From Streptomyces pseudovenezuelae (GTDB lineage Bacteria; Actinomycetota; Actinomycetes; Streptomycetales; Streptomycetaceae): 64,000 nucleotides of DNA. The DNA lies in NCBI RefSeq assembly GCF_029892565.1, contig NZ_JARXVH010000009.1, forward strand, positions 248,001 through 312,000, read 5' to 3'. How positions within the stretch are numbered: the first letter of the stretch is position 1; each line of letters opens with the position of its first letter. A program made the position numbers and the translations under genes. Of this stretch, positions 8,604 through 16,492 are shown piece by piece. The notes beneath the pieces are model-generated. The model searched no databases, was not told the origin of the DNA, and saw only the letters and a program-made list of their open reading frames with translations.

Positions 8604-9474
8604 ACAGCGGTACGACCTGCTCCACCGCGTACCCCACCGACAGCACCGAGTTCGTAGCGAAGGCCTGGCTCACGTTCGGGTCGTCGAAGACGACCGAGTG
8701 GCCCGCCTTCACCGCGGGCAGGGACTTGTACAGCGGATCGGAGCTGATCTTGGCGGCCTTGACGCCGATCGGTGCCATCACGATCAGGTCGGCGTCCAGC
8801 ATCTCCAGGTTCTCCTCGGAGACCGGTACGGAGAACGCGGATCCGGCCTTGGCGTCGACCTTCGGGTTGTTGCGGAAGCCGAGCGCCTGGACGAAGTCGA
8901 TCCGGGCCGTGCCCTTGACGTAGGCGCCCCAGCCGCTGGAGGTGCGGGACCCGACCGTGATGGTCCTGTCCTTGAACTCGGGGTGGGCTTTGGCGGCGGC
9001 CGCGGACTTGGCCTCCGTACCGCTGATCAGCTTCTTGCCCTCGGCGGCGAGACCCAGCGCCTGCGCGACCATCGTGGTCCGCTGCTGCCACGAGATCTTG
9101 TACTGGTCGCCGCCCTTCGGCACCCCGATGGTCGGCGCGATCCTGCTCAGGGTGTCGTAACGCGTCTGGTCGCCACTGGACTTGACGTCGAGGATGAGGT
9201 CGGGCTTGAGCGCCGCGATCTTCTCGTACTCGGGCTCCAGCGTGCCGATCTTCTCCGGGCTCTTGTCGTACAGCCCCTTGGCCCACGGGCCCACGCCGTC
9301 CCCGCCGAAGGCGAGCCAGTCGCTCTCCCCGACCGGCTGCACGCCAAGCGCGAGGGCGGTCTCGGCGTCACCCCAGCCCAGCGCCACCACGCGCTTGGGC
9401 TGCGAACTCACCGTGACCGTACCGAACTTGGTGGCGACCTTCGCGGGGAAGGCCCCGGCGGACGAGGACGCCGG
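8584..9474 (-). pseudogene. Iron-siderophore ABC transporter substrate-binding protein, 5'-truncated
   Basis: The frame encodes the mature part of a FecB/FepB-like periplasmic-binding lipoprotein: PKRVVALGWGDAETALALG, then EYEKIAALKPDLIL, and a C-terminal lobe ending FAEALK. Conserved coding continues upstream of the first usable start (GTG 9411) through GAFPAKVATKFGTVTV. It then reaches an in-frame stop at 9475-9477. No signal peptide or lipobox exists in any frame before the SARP gene 128 bp away. Without export and lipidation the protein could not serve an importer, and no permease or ATPase genes are nearby. I call it a remnant. Translation from GTG 9411 as a 275-residue cytosolic protein remains possible. 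Confidence 0.75.
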
Positions 9475-9588
9475 TCAGCTCACGCCACGTTCTGCGCGCG
9501 CGGAGGGCGGCCCGTGTCCGGAACCCCGGCCGGTGGGAGCGCCGGGCGGGAAATGCCTGTTCCAGCTGTGGTTCGCCGAGGGGGCCGC

Positions 9589-9594
9589 TACTGT
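9589..9594 (+). promoter_or_regulatory. -10 element of a leaderless promoter (SARP gene)
   Basis: TACTGT lies 8 nt before GTG 9603. No Shine-Dalgarno sequence is visible. Confidence 0.4.
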
Positions 9595-9602
9595 GTTCGA
9601 CC

Positions 9603-12600
9603 GTGGAGGAAACGGGACCAGAGCAGCTCAGGTTCTCCCTTCTCGGTCCGATGCGCGCCTGGCGCGGCACCGCGGAACTGGAGCTCGGCTCCCCCCAGCA
9701 GCGCGCCGTCCTCGCGATGCTGCTGCTGCGCCGAGGACACGCGGTCGGCGTGGCCGACCTCGTCGACGGGATATGGGGGACGGAACCGCCGCCGGGCGCG
9801 GTCTCGGTGCTGCGCACGTACATCTCCCGGCTCCGCAGGCTGCTGGAGCCCGAGCGGGCGCCCGGACAGCCGTCCCACCTCCTCCTGTCCGTGCGGGAGG
9901 GCTACGCCCTGCGCACCGACGGCGTCTCCAGCGATGTGGCCGAATGCAAGGAGGCGGTGACGCTGGCGGAGCGCCACCGGGCCGCCGGCGAGGTGGCGGC
10001 AGCCCTCCGGCTGCTGAGCACCGCGCTGGCCGCCTGGGAGAGCCCCGCGCTGGCCGGAGTGCCCGGCCCGTACGCCGAGATCTCGCGGACAGAGCTGGCC
10101 GAACGGCACCTCGGCGCCCTGGAGTTCAGGCTGCGCCTGGAGCTGGAGCTCGGCCGGCACAAGGCGGCGGTGCCGGAGCTGCTGGCCCTGCGCGACGCGC
10201 ACCCGCTGCGCGAGACCCTGAGCGAGCTGCTGCTCGTCGCCCTGTACCGGTCCGGGCGGCAGGCCGAGGCGCTGGAGGCCTACGCGCGCACCCGCCGCAC
10301 CCTGGTCGACGAACTGGGCGTCGAACCGGGGCCGTCCTTACGCGCCCTGCACGCCCGTCTCCTGGCCGGCGACCCCGACCTGTTACGGCCGCCCCCGCGC
10401 GGACCAGGGGTCGAAGACGAGCGGGAGAGACCGGGCGGGCCGGACGAGGCGGCCTCCGCGGACGAGGTGGACACGGCCGCCCCGCACCGCACCGGCACCC
10501 TGCCCGGACCGACGCCCGGCGACGGGGCACCGGCCCGCCGCGGCGCCACCGTGCGCCCCTCCCAACTCCCCGCGGACCTGGCCACGTTCACCGGCCGCCG
10601 CGCCGAACTCGCCCAGGCCTCCGCCCTGCCGGCCGACGGCGACCGAGCGGGGACCGCCGCGTCCGCCATCGGCGTCATCGACGGAATGGCCGGCGCCGGC
10701 AAGAGCACCCTCGCCGTGCACTGGGCCCACCGGGTCGCCCACCGCTTTCCCGACGGCAGCCTCTACGTCGACCTCCACGGCTACGACCCCGGCGGCGCCC
10801 GGATGGATCCCGGCGAGGCGATCGCGACGTTCCTGGTGGCCCTCGGCGTGGCCCCGCACGACGTCCCCGAGGGGCTGGACGCGCAGGCCGCCCTGTACCG
10901 CAGCGTCCTGGCCGACCGCCGGGTGCTGATCGTGCTGGACAACGCCCGCGACACCGAGCAGGTACGGCCGCTGCTGCCGGGTGCGTCCGGCTGTCTCGTC
11001 ATCGTCACCAGCCGCAGCCGGCTCACCGGCCTGGTGGCCCAGCACGGGGCGTATCCGCTCACGCTGGGACTGCTGAGCGCCGAGGACGCGCGCGAACTGC
11101 TCGTCCAGCGGCTCGGCGGTGACCGCGTCGACGCCGAGCCGGAGGCGGCCGACGCCATCGTCGACCTGTGCGCCCGGCTGCCGCTGGCCCTGGCGATCGT
11201 GGCGGCGCGGGCCGCGCACCACCCCGGCTTCCGGCTCGCCGACATCGCCGCCGAGCTGCGCCGCGACCACGGCAGCCTCGACGCGTTCGCCGGCCAGGAG
11301 ACCGGCTCGGACGTCCGCGCCGTCTTCTCCTGGTCCTACCGCGCCCTGTCGCCCGAGGCCGCCGGGCTGTTCCGGCGGCTCACCCTGCACCCCGGCCCGG
11401 CCATCGCCGCCGCGACCGCGGCGGCGCCGGCGGGTGTGCCCCGGCGCCGGGTCCGCGCGCTGCTGAGCGAGCTGACCGGGGCGAACCTGCTCATCGAACG
11501 GGTCCCCGGCCGGTTCGTCCTGCACGACCTGCTGCGCGCCTACGCCCGCGAACTCATCGCGAAGGAGGACAGCCCGCAGGAACGGGAAGCGGCGCAGCTG
11601 CGGCTGCTCGACCACTGTCTGCACACCGCCGACCACGCCTCCGCCGTCCTCGGCCCGTTCGACGAGCGGATCCCCCTGCCGCCGTGCACCCCGGGCAGCG
11701 AGCCGCTGCGGTTCGACGACGGCAGACAGGCGACCGCCTGGCTGCGCACCGAACGTCATGTGCTGCGCGCGATCGTCGAGTACGCGGCCGACCAGGGCCA
11801 CTACGACCACGCCTGGCGCATCGCGTTCACCCTGGACCCGCACTTCGATCGGCTCGGCTACCGGCACGACCTGATGGAGATCAACAAGGCCGCGCTGCAC
11901 GCCGCCCGCGCCCTGGGCGACCCCATCGGCCAGGCGCACGCCCTGCGGGGCCTGGGTTTCTGCCACACCCGCTTCGACCATCCGGACGAGGCGGTCCGGC
12001 TCATGGACCAGGCCCTGGAGCTCTTCCGGCAGGCCGGCGACGCCCTCGGCCAGGCCCGCACCCACCGCTGCCTCGCCCACCAGGCCGACCGGCTGGGACG
12101 CTACGACGACTCGCTCGACCACTACGTACAGGCCGGCGAGCTGTACCAGTCCCTCGGCCACCGCAGCGGCGAGGCCGGCATCCTCAACGACATCGGCTGG
12201 ACGTACATCCGGCTCGACGCGCCCGAACACGCCCTGGAACACTGCGCGAAGTCCGTCTCGCTGCTCCAACAGGCCGGCGACCTCAACGGCGAGGCCGCCG
12301 CGCAGGACAGCATCGGCTGGGCGCAGCACCTGCTCGGCAGGTACGACGCGGCCGTCGAGCGGTTCGAGGCGGCCATCGGGCTGTACCGGGAACTCGACAA
12401 CCGCTACATGGAGGCCGACACCCTGCGCCACCTCGGGGACTCCCACCGTGCGGTCGGCGACCACGAGTCGGCCCGCACGGCCTGGGCCGCAGCGCTGGCC
12501 CTGCTGGCGGAGGGCGGCCACGCGGAGGCGGACGAGGTCCGGCAGGACCTGCGCGAACTGGACGCGGGCGAGCGGGGGCCGGGCGCCGCCGACGCGCGGG

Positions 12601-12662
12601 ACCGTACCGGCTACCGCAGGCCCCGCTCCGCCAACGCCACCTTCAGGCTGCGCAGGGCGTAG
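9603..12662 (+). CDS. SARP-family transcriptional regulator with NB-ARC and TPR domains (AfsR-like)
   Basis: A 1019-residue regulator. An OmpR-like winged helix covers about 10-105 (FSLLGPMRAW, SVLRTYISRLRRLL). The bacterial transcriptional activation domain covers about 112-255. A Pro/Asp-rich linker precedes an NB-ARC ATPase with Walker A GMAGAGKST (361-369) and a Walker B-like VLIVLDNAR. A helical tail with tetratricopeptide-like repeats (GQAHALRGLGFCHTRFDHPD; GEAGILNDIGWTYIRLDAPE) fills about 750-1000. Such regulators activate secondary metabolism or development in Streptomyces. No biosynthetic cluster lies in this window. Its 3' end overlaps the convergent ECF sigma gene by 52 nt. Confidence 0.93.
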   Translation: MEETGPEQLRFSLLGPMRAWRGTAELELGSPQQRAVLAMLLLRRGHAVGVADLVDGIWGTEPPPGAVSVLRTYISRLRRLLEPERAPGQPSHLLLSVREGYALRTDGVSSDVAECKEAVTLAERHRAAGEVAAALRLLSTALAAWESPALAGVPGPYAEISRTELAERHLGALEFRLRLELELGRHKAAVPELLALRDAHPLRETLSELLLVALYRSGRQAEALEAYARTRRTLVDELGVEPGPSLRALHARLLAGDPDLLRPPPRGPGVEDERERPGGPDEAASADEVDTAAPHRTGTLPGPTPGDGAPARRGATVRPSQLPADLATFTGRRAELAQASALPADGDRAGTAASAIGVIDGMAGAGKSTLAVHWAHRVAHRFPDGSLYVDLHGYDPGGARMDPGEAIATFLVALGVAPHDVPEGLDAQAALYRSVLADRRVLIVLDNARDTEQVRPLLPGASGCLVIVTSRSRLTGLVAQHGAYPLTLGLLSAEDARELLVQRLGGDRVDAEPEAADAIVDLCARLPLALAIVAARAAHHPGFRLADIAAELRRDHGSLDAFAGQETGSDVRAVFSWSYRALSPEAAGLFRRLTLHPGPAIAAATAAAPAGVPRRRVRALLSELTGANLLIERVPGRFVLHDLLRAYARELIAKEDSPQEREAAQLRLLDHCLHTADHASAVLGPFDERIPLPPCTPGSEPLRFDDGRQATAWLRTERHVLRAIVEYAADQGHYDHAWRIAFTLDPHFDRLGYRHDLMEINKAALHAARALGDPIGQAHALRGLGFCHTRFDHPDEAVRLMDQALELFRQAGDALGQARTHRCLAHQADRLGRYDDSLDHYVQAGELYQSLGHRSGEAGILNDIGWTYIRLDAPEHALEHCAKSVSLLQQAGDLNGEAAAQDSIGWAQHLLGRYDAAVERFEAAIGLYRELDNRYMEADTLRHLGDSHRAVGDHESARTAWAAALALLAEGGHAEADEVRQDLRELDAGERGPGAADARDRTGYRRPRSANATFRLRRA

Positions 12663-13156
12663 AACACCCGGGACTTCACGGTGCCCTGCGGGATGCCCAG
12701 GGTCTCGGCCGCCTGCTGGGTGGTGCGGTCCGCGAAGAACGTCGCCAGGAGCACCTCGCGGTGCGCGGGTGTCAGCGCTTCCAGCGCGTCGCGCACCACC
12801 ATGGACGACAGCATCCGTTCGATGTCGTCCGCCTCGGTGCCCAGCTCGGTCAGCCAGGAGTCGCCGCCGATCTCCAACGGCCGCGCCATCCTCGTACGAT
12901 GCCCGTCGATGACCAGGTTGCGGGCGACCCGGAATATCCACGGACGCACCGCCATCCCGTCGTCGTCGATCAGGTTCCGCTTGTTCCAGCAGCGCAGCAG
13001 CGCCTCCTGGACCACGTCCTCGGCGCGGTGGGTGTCTCCGTCCAGCATGCGCAGCACGTACGAGTGCAGCGCCGGGCCGTGTTCCAGGTAGAGGTCGCGC
13101 AGTGCTCGTTCCTCGGCGGACAACGAGCTCGCCGAACCGATGACCGTCATGTTCAT
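12611..13156 (-). CDS. ECF RNA polymerase sigma factor (SigL-like)
   Basis: A 181-residue sigma-70 family ECF factor. Region 2 holds LYLEHGPALHSYVLRM, AEDVVQEALLRCWNKR and RPWIFRVARNLVIDGHR. Region 4 holds LTPAHREVLLATFF, QQAAETLGIPQGTVKSRVFYALRSL. By eye it resembles the SigL/SigK ECF group. No anti-sigma gene is adjacent. I chose ATG 13156 (AGGAG upstream) over the in-frame start 22 codons earlier. The 165-nt upstream gap has two direct GTTGAC repeats on the plus strand (13215-13220 and 13238-13243) and a purine-rich tract at 13266-13316. It is the likely reader of the TGAACC-N17-CGTTGTG promoters found across the next 16 kb. Confidence 0.93.
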   Translation of the reverse strand: MNMTVIGSASSLSAEERALRDLYLEHGPALHSYVLRMLDGDTHRAEDVVQEALLRCWNKRNLIDDDGMAVRPWIFRVARNLVIDGHRTRMARPLEIGGDSWLTELGTEADDIERMLSSMVVRDALEALTPAHREVLLATFFADRTTQQAAETLGIPQGTVKSRVFYALRSLKVALAERGLR

Positions 13157-13321
13157 GGTGTGCTCCTGCTCCTCGGGACGGGATCGGAGTGTTCCGAGGC
13201 GCGGTCCACGTTCCGTTGACACCGCGTGTACGCGTCGGTTGACGCGCTGGCCGGGGCCGTTGGAACGGAGAGGCAGCGGGAGGAGACGGAGAAAGGGGGA
13301 GAGGGAGGAGAGGGGCGGCGG

Positions 13322-14095
13322 TCAGGCGTACACCGTCAGTGCCTCCACCTCCCCGCGGATCAGGTCGGCGAGTTCCGCGTCGCCCGGCGGCAGCAGGCCG
13401 CCGCGGTCCAACGCGTCCCACATGTGCAGCAGTTCGCGGCCGTGGACGGCGAGGGCCCGCTCGTCGTCGAGCTGTTGCCAGGCCGCCGCCGCCCGCGCCA
13501 CGTCCGCGGGTGCCCGCCCGTCCATGGCCCCGCACCGGATCCGGGCCACGGCCAGCGCCAGCACGACGGCCTCCCTGTGGTCGCCGCGCAGATGCGCGAG
13601 GTACGCCTCCAACGCCCTGGCCTCCACCGCGTAGGGGTGGCCCGCGCCGGTCGAGCCGGTCAGGTCCTCGCGCAGCGCGGTCGCGCGGGCGAACGCCTCG
13701 TCCAGCCGGCCGGCGGCGGCCGACGCCTTGATCCGGCCGACCTGTTCGGCGAGTTCGGCGGGCACGTCGGTGACGGCGGCGGTCGTGGCGCGGGCCCGGG
13801 CCCGGGCGACCGCGGTGGCGACGGCGGAAGCGGGCTCGGCTGCCGGGGCCGGTGTCTCCTCGGGCACGGGCACGAGGACGCTGCTGGAGCCGTCCGGCGA
13901 CACCGACAGGACGAAGTGGGCGGCGCCGGGGCCGTCGTGCACCGTCGCCTCCACGACGGCGGCGCACTCCTCGGCGCGGCGCTGCAACTCGTCCAGCACG
14001 GCCTCGTGCACGGACTCGCCGGGTGCGGGCACGAGCGGGGCGCCGTCGATCTCGGCGAACCCCTCGTCGGAGATGCGGACTTCGAAGCGGGCCAT
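13322..14095 (-). CDS. Conserved hypothetical protein; shares its N-terminal domain with the protein at 31338-32771
   Basis: A 257-residue soluble protein. Residues 2-72 form a small domain (FEVRISDEGFAEIDGAPLVP, then GESVHEAVLDEL and SPDGSSSVLV). The same domain begins the membrane protein at the far end of the cluster. An Ala/Pro-rich linker follows. A helical region at about 105-255 (AGRLDEAFARATALRED, HLRGDHREAVVLAL) looks TPR-like. The start ATG 14095 has a strong GGAGGA ribosome binding site. It lies 11 nt downstream of the lytic transglycosylase gene, in one minus-strand operon. An adaptor or scaffold role for the secretion apparatus is inference only. Confidence 0.7.
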   Translation of the reverse strand: MARFEVRISDEGFAEIDGAPLVPAPGESVHEAVLDELQRRAEECAAVVEATVHDGPGAAHFVLSVSPDGSSSVLVPVPEETPAPAAEPASAVATAVARARARATTAAVTDVPAELAEQVGRIKASAAAGRLDEAFARATALREDLTGSTGAGHPYAVEARALEAYLAHLRGDHREAVVLALAVARIRCGAMDGRAPADVARAAAAWQQLDDERALAVHGRELLHMWDALDRGGLLPPGDAELADLIRGEVEALTVYA

Positions 14096-14106
14096 GGTGG
14101 TCCTCC

Positions 14107-14916
14107 TCACGGGTCGACCGGGGCGGTGGGGGTGACTCCGGGCGTGGCGCCCTCGGGCGGGGCGGCGACGCCCTGGTACTTGGCGAACTGGGTGCGCACG
14201 GCGATGACATAGCCCAGGGCGCTGTTCGTCTTCGGTACGCCCCGGGCCGCGCGGACGGCGTCCATCCCGACGTCGTAGCCGGCCAGGGCGAGGTCCAGGA
14301 CGCTGTTGGTGATCCCTGCGTCGTCGGTGACCGTGTCGATCCCGTTGCCGTCGATCAACTGCTGGGCCTGGTCGGCCAGATCGCACATGTAGCGGCCCTG
14401 CGCCATGATCGAGTCCTCGGCGTCCAGGGCGGAGGACTCGCCGGAGTCGTCGTCGTCCTCGCCGTACCGCGCGAAGATCTCCGGCGGCAGCTGGGAGATG
14501 CCCTGCTCGCCGTTCGGGCCGACCAGCGCGGCGTTGAAGCCGGACTCCTTCTCCAGCTGCGAGGCGATGACGATCGGGCCGATCGCGTCACAGAGTTCGC
14601 CGGCCTGCTGGATGGGGTCCAGCAGATCCTCGGGGACCGTGGTGGTGTCCAACTCGCCCTTCCCGTCGCCCTGAAGGATGTCGAGCGACTGGTTGGCTAT
14701 CTGCTCGTTGGAACCGTCGCTGCCGCCGCCCCCGCCGAAGAGCAGGATCAGCGTGATCAGCGGTGCCAGGAGCACCCCGAACCCGCCGATCACCACAGTG
14801 ATGATCACCCCGCCGACCAGGACGACCGGCGCCAGCAGGCAGCCGCAGCCGGAGCCGACGATCGCGGTGTTCCTGGCGGCGTTCGAGCCGCCGCCCCCTC
14901 CGCTACCCGCGCTCAT
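14107..14916 (-). CDS. Membrane-anchored lytic transglycosylase-like protein (VirB1-like)
   Basis: A 269-residue protein. A Gly-rich start is followed by a long hydrophobic stretch (about 18-62; LLAPVVLVGGVIITVVIGGF) that can span the membrane once or twice. A lysozyme-like SLT domain follows, with the catalytic Glu in SQLEKESGFNAA (about 120-131) and the diagnostic GISQLPPEIF (about 139-148). Helices toward the C-terminus (VLDLALAGYDVGMDAVRAA) complete the goose-lysozyme-like fold. Peptidoglycan-cutting VirB1 proteins open the wall for type IV secretion. The gene is divergent from the pilin/VirB6/VirB4 operon, 171 nt away, which fits that role. Confidence 0.8.
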   Translation of the reverse strand: MSAGSGGGGGSNAARNTAIVGSGCGCLLAPVVLVGGVIITVVIGGFGVLLAPLITLILLFGGGGGSDGSNEQIANQSLDILQGDGKGELDTTTVPEDLLDPIQQAGELCDAIGPIVIASQLEKESGFNAALVGPNGEQGISQLPPEIFARYGEDDDDSGESSALDAEDSIMAQGRYMCDLADQAQQLIDGNGIDTVTDDAGITNSVLDLALAGYDVGMDAVRAARGVPKTNSALGYVIAVRTQFAKYQGVAAPPEGATPGVTPTAPVDP

Positions 14917-14942
14917 GGGCGCATGCCTTCTTCCTCTCGTCT

Positions 14943-14972
14943 TGAACCGCCGTGCCCGCACGGCCCGTTGTG
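14943..14972 (+). promoter_or_regulatory. SigL-type ECF promoter, copy 1 (T4SS operon)
   Basis: TGAACC (14943-14948), a 17-nt spacer, then CGTTGTG (14966-14972). It points into the operon starting at 15088 and leaves a 115-nt gap to the ATG. Confidence 0.7.
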
Positions 14973-14994
14973 CTGTCCGCCGGACTCGAAAGGT

Positions 14995-15023
14995 CCAAAC
15001 GGGGCCGGGAGCAAAGAAGTTCA
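14995..15023 (-). promoter_or_regulatory. Possible divergent ECF-type promoter (transglycosylase operon)
   Basis: Read on the minus strand: TGAACT, a 16-nt spacer, CGTTTGG. It ends 78 nt before the ATG at 14916. It is weaker than the plus-strand copies and faces promoter copy 1 across about 20 bp. Confidence 0.35.
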
Positions 15024-15087
15024 AACCAGCTGAAAACACACGAACCAGAACAGCGGAAGACCCAGTCAAGAAGGGGGCGAGACGCAC

Positions 15088-15807
15088 ATGGGCACTCCTA
15101 CGGCAATGCCGTCGGGCCCACAGTCGTGGGAACGGGGCCCGAGGACCCCACGGCCCGCTCCCGGCGGCGACCCGAGCGGTCCGCCGACGGGAACGGACGG
15201 GCCCACCACCGGCCCGGCGACGAGGCCAGCGGACGTGGCATCCGGCGGCCGGACCGCCGTTCGGACCGCGGCCCCGGCCGCCCGCGCACGCCGTGCCGCC
15301 CCCGCGCGGACCGCCACGCGGGCCCCCGAGACGGCCCAGGGGCGCCCACGGCGACCCAAGGGGGCGCGGTCGCGGGACGAGGTCGGCTGGGTCCAGGCGC
15401 ACGGCGGCGCCGGGACGACCTCGCTGGTCGAGGCCCTCGGCGGAGTGGACGTAGGAGCCCGCTGGCCGGAGCCCGCCAAGGGCGAGCCGCACCGGATCGT
15501 GCTGGTCGGCCGGACCAGCGCGCGCGGACTGCGTGCCGTCTCCTGGGCGCTCGGCGCGCTGAACGAGGGGAAGGCCCCGCGCGGGCTCGACCTGCTGGCC
15601 GTGGTCCTCGTCGCGGACGCCCCCGGACGGCTGCCGCTCTCGCTGCTGCGCCGGATCCGGGTGCTGCGCTCCGTCGCCCGCGTGCACCGGGTGCCGTGGA
15701 TCCCGGCCTGGCGTACGGGCGGCCACCCGAAGTCCCCGCCCCGGCAACTCGTCAGGCTCGCCGGCCTGGTGGGGAGCGAGCGCCTCAGCCAGGGAGCCGG
15801 GTCGTGA
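15088..15807 (+). CDS. Conserved hypothetical protein with a degenerate ParA/MinD-like P-loop
   Basis: A 239-residue protein. The first 95 residues are a disordered Pro/Arg/Ala/Thr-rich region. A globular part begins at about residue 98 with WVQAHGGAGTTSLVEALGG. This resembles the deviant Walker A of ParA/MinD proteins (KGGVGKTT) but lacks the catalytic Lys. RIVLVGRTSARGLRAVSWAL and LDLLAVVLVADAPGRLP follow as alternating strands and helices. I remember a Streptomyces family of unknown function (DUF6668-like) with this look, but the assignment is tentative. It is the first gene of the T4SS-like operon, with an RBS-like AAGGGGGCGAG, and its stop overlaps the next start (GTGA). Confidence 0.7.
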   Translation: MGTPTAMPSGPQSWERGPRTPRPAPGGDPSGPPTGTDGPTTGPATRPADVASGGRTAVRTAAPAARARRAAPARTATRAPETAQGRPRRPKGARSRDEVGWVQAHGGAGTTSLVEALGGVDVGARWPEPAKGEPHRIVLVGRTSARGLRAVSWALGALNEGKAPRGLDLLAVVLVADAPGRLPLSLLRRIRVLRSVARVHRVPWIPAWRTGGHPKSPPRQLVRLAGLVGSERLSQGAGS

Positions 15808-16091
15808 ACCCCCGCCGGGCCGGTGTCCGGTTCCTCGCCGAGGACACCTACACCCCGCCCGTGGAAGCGCACGATCTCATCAACCTGCTCGCCTGGTGCG
15901 CCACCGCCTGCGGTGTCGCCGGACTGATCATCGTCGGCATCCAGATGTCGATCCAGCTCAACCGCGGCGAACCGGGCGAGGGCGCCTCGCACTTCCGCGG
16001 CTTCTTCTTCGTCACCCTCGGCTGCCTGGTCGCCTCGACGGCCGGTCCGCTCGTCGAGTCCCTCGGCGACCTGCGGCTCCTCGGCCCGTGA
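15804..16091 (+). CDS. Two-TM pilin-like membrane protein A (VirB2/TrbC-like)
   Basis: A 95-residue protein. Two hydrophobic helices (about 28-51, LLAWCATACGVAGLIIVGIQ; about 66-86, FFFVTLGCLVASTAGPL) are separated by a short polar loop (NRGEPGEGASHFRG). This is the topology of VirB2/TrbC pilin subunits. It aligns clearly with the next gene over the whole TM-loop-TM unit (GVAG...RGE...GC...STAGPL). GTG 15804 overlaps the previous stop. No cleavable signal peptide is evident. Confidence 0.7.
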   Translation: MNPRRAGVRFLAEDTYTPPVEAHDLINLLAWCATACGVAGLIIVGIQMSIQLNRGEPGEGASHFRGFFFVTLGCLVASTAGPLVESLGDLRLLGP

Positions 16092-16177
16092 CACCGGGCC
16101 GCCCGCACGCCCTCCGGAACCACCCGCCACCCGCACGCCCGCAGCCCCTGCCGGACGCCAACTTCTCGGAGATCACC

Positions 16178-16492
16178 ATGTCCTCGCTGCTGTTCGAAGT
16201 CTCCCATCTGCTCGCCGCCGCCCCCGTCCCCGGCGGTGGTGACACCGCCGTGCCCTCACCGGCGGCCAACGCTCCCACCGAACTGACCGGCAAGGTCAAC
16301 ACGGTCCTCGGCATAGCCGCCTGGGCCGGCACCGCCGCCGGTGTCGCCGGCGTCCTGATCACCGGCGCGATGATGGCCATCTCCGTCAAGCGGGGCGAGA
16401 GCTCCGAGCACATGAGCCGGCTCGGCATGGTGCTCGGCGGCTGTGTCCTGGTGTCCACCGCCGGCCCGCTGATCAGCTTCGTCTTCGCGTGA
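16178..16492 (+). CDS. Two-TM pilin-like membrane protein B (VirB2/TrbC-like)
   Basis: A 104-residue paralogue of the preceding gene, with an N-terminal extension of about 36 residues that starts with a hydrophobic stretch and ends Pro/Ala-rich. That extension could be a signal sequence. TM1 (about 41-65, IAAWAGTAAGVAGVLITGAM), loop SVKRGESSEHMS and TM2 (about 81-102, GMVLGGCVLVSTAGPLISF) match copy A. The ATG at 16178 is preceded by a GGAG motif. Its last codons overlap the next gene (GTGA). It is probably a pilus or channel subunit of the secretion machine. Confidence 0.7.
   Translation: MSSLLFEVSHLLAAAPVPGGGDTAVPSPAANAPTELTGKVNTVLGIAAWAGTAAGVAGVLITGAMMAISVKRGESSEHMSRLGMVLGGCVLVSTAGPLISFVFA

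Noticed and set aside
9603..12662. SARP as the pathway regulator of an antibiotic gene cluster
   Set aside because: No polyketide, peptide, terpene or RiPP synthase genes lie within the window.
13266..13316. Purine-rich tract upstream of the sigma gene as a functional triplex element
   Set aside because: It is interrupted by pyrimidines and such tracts are common in this GC-rich genome.
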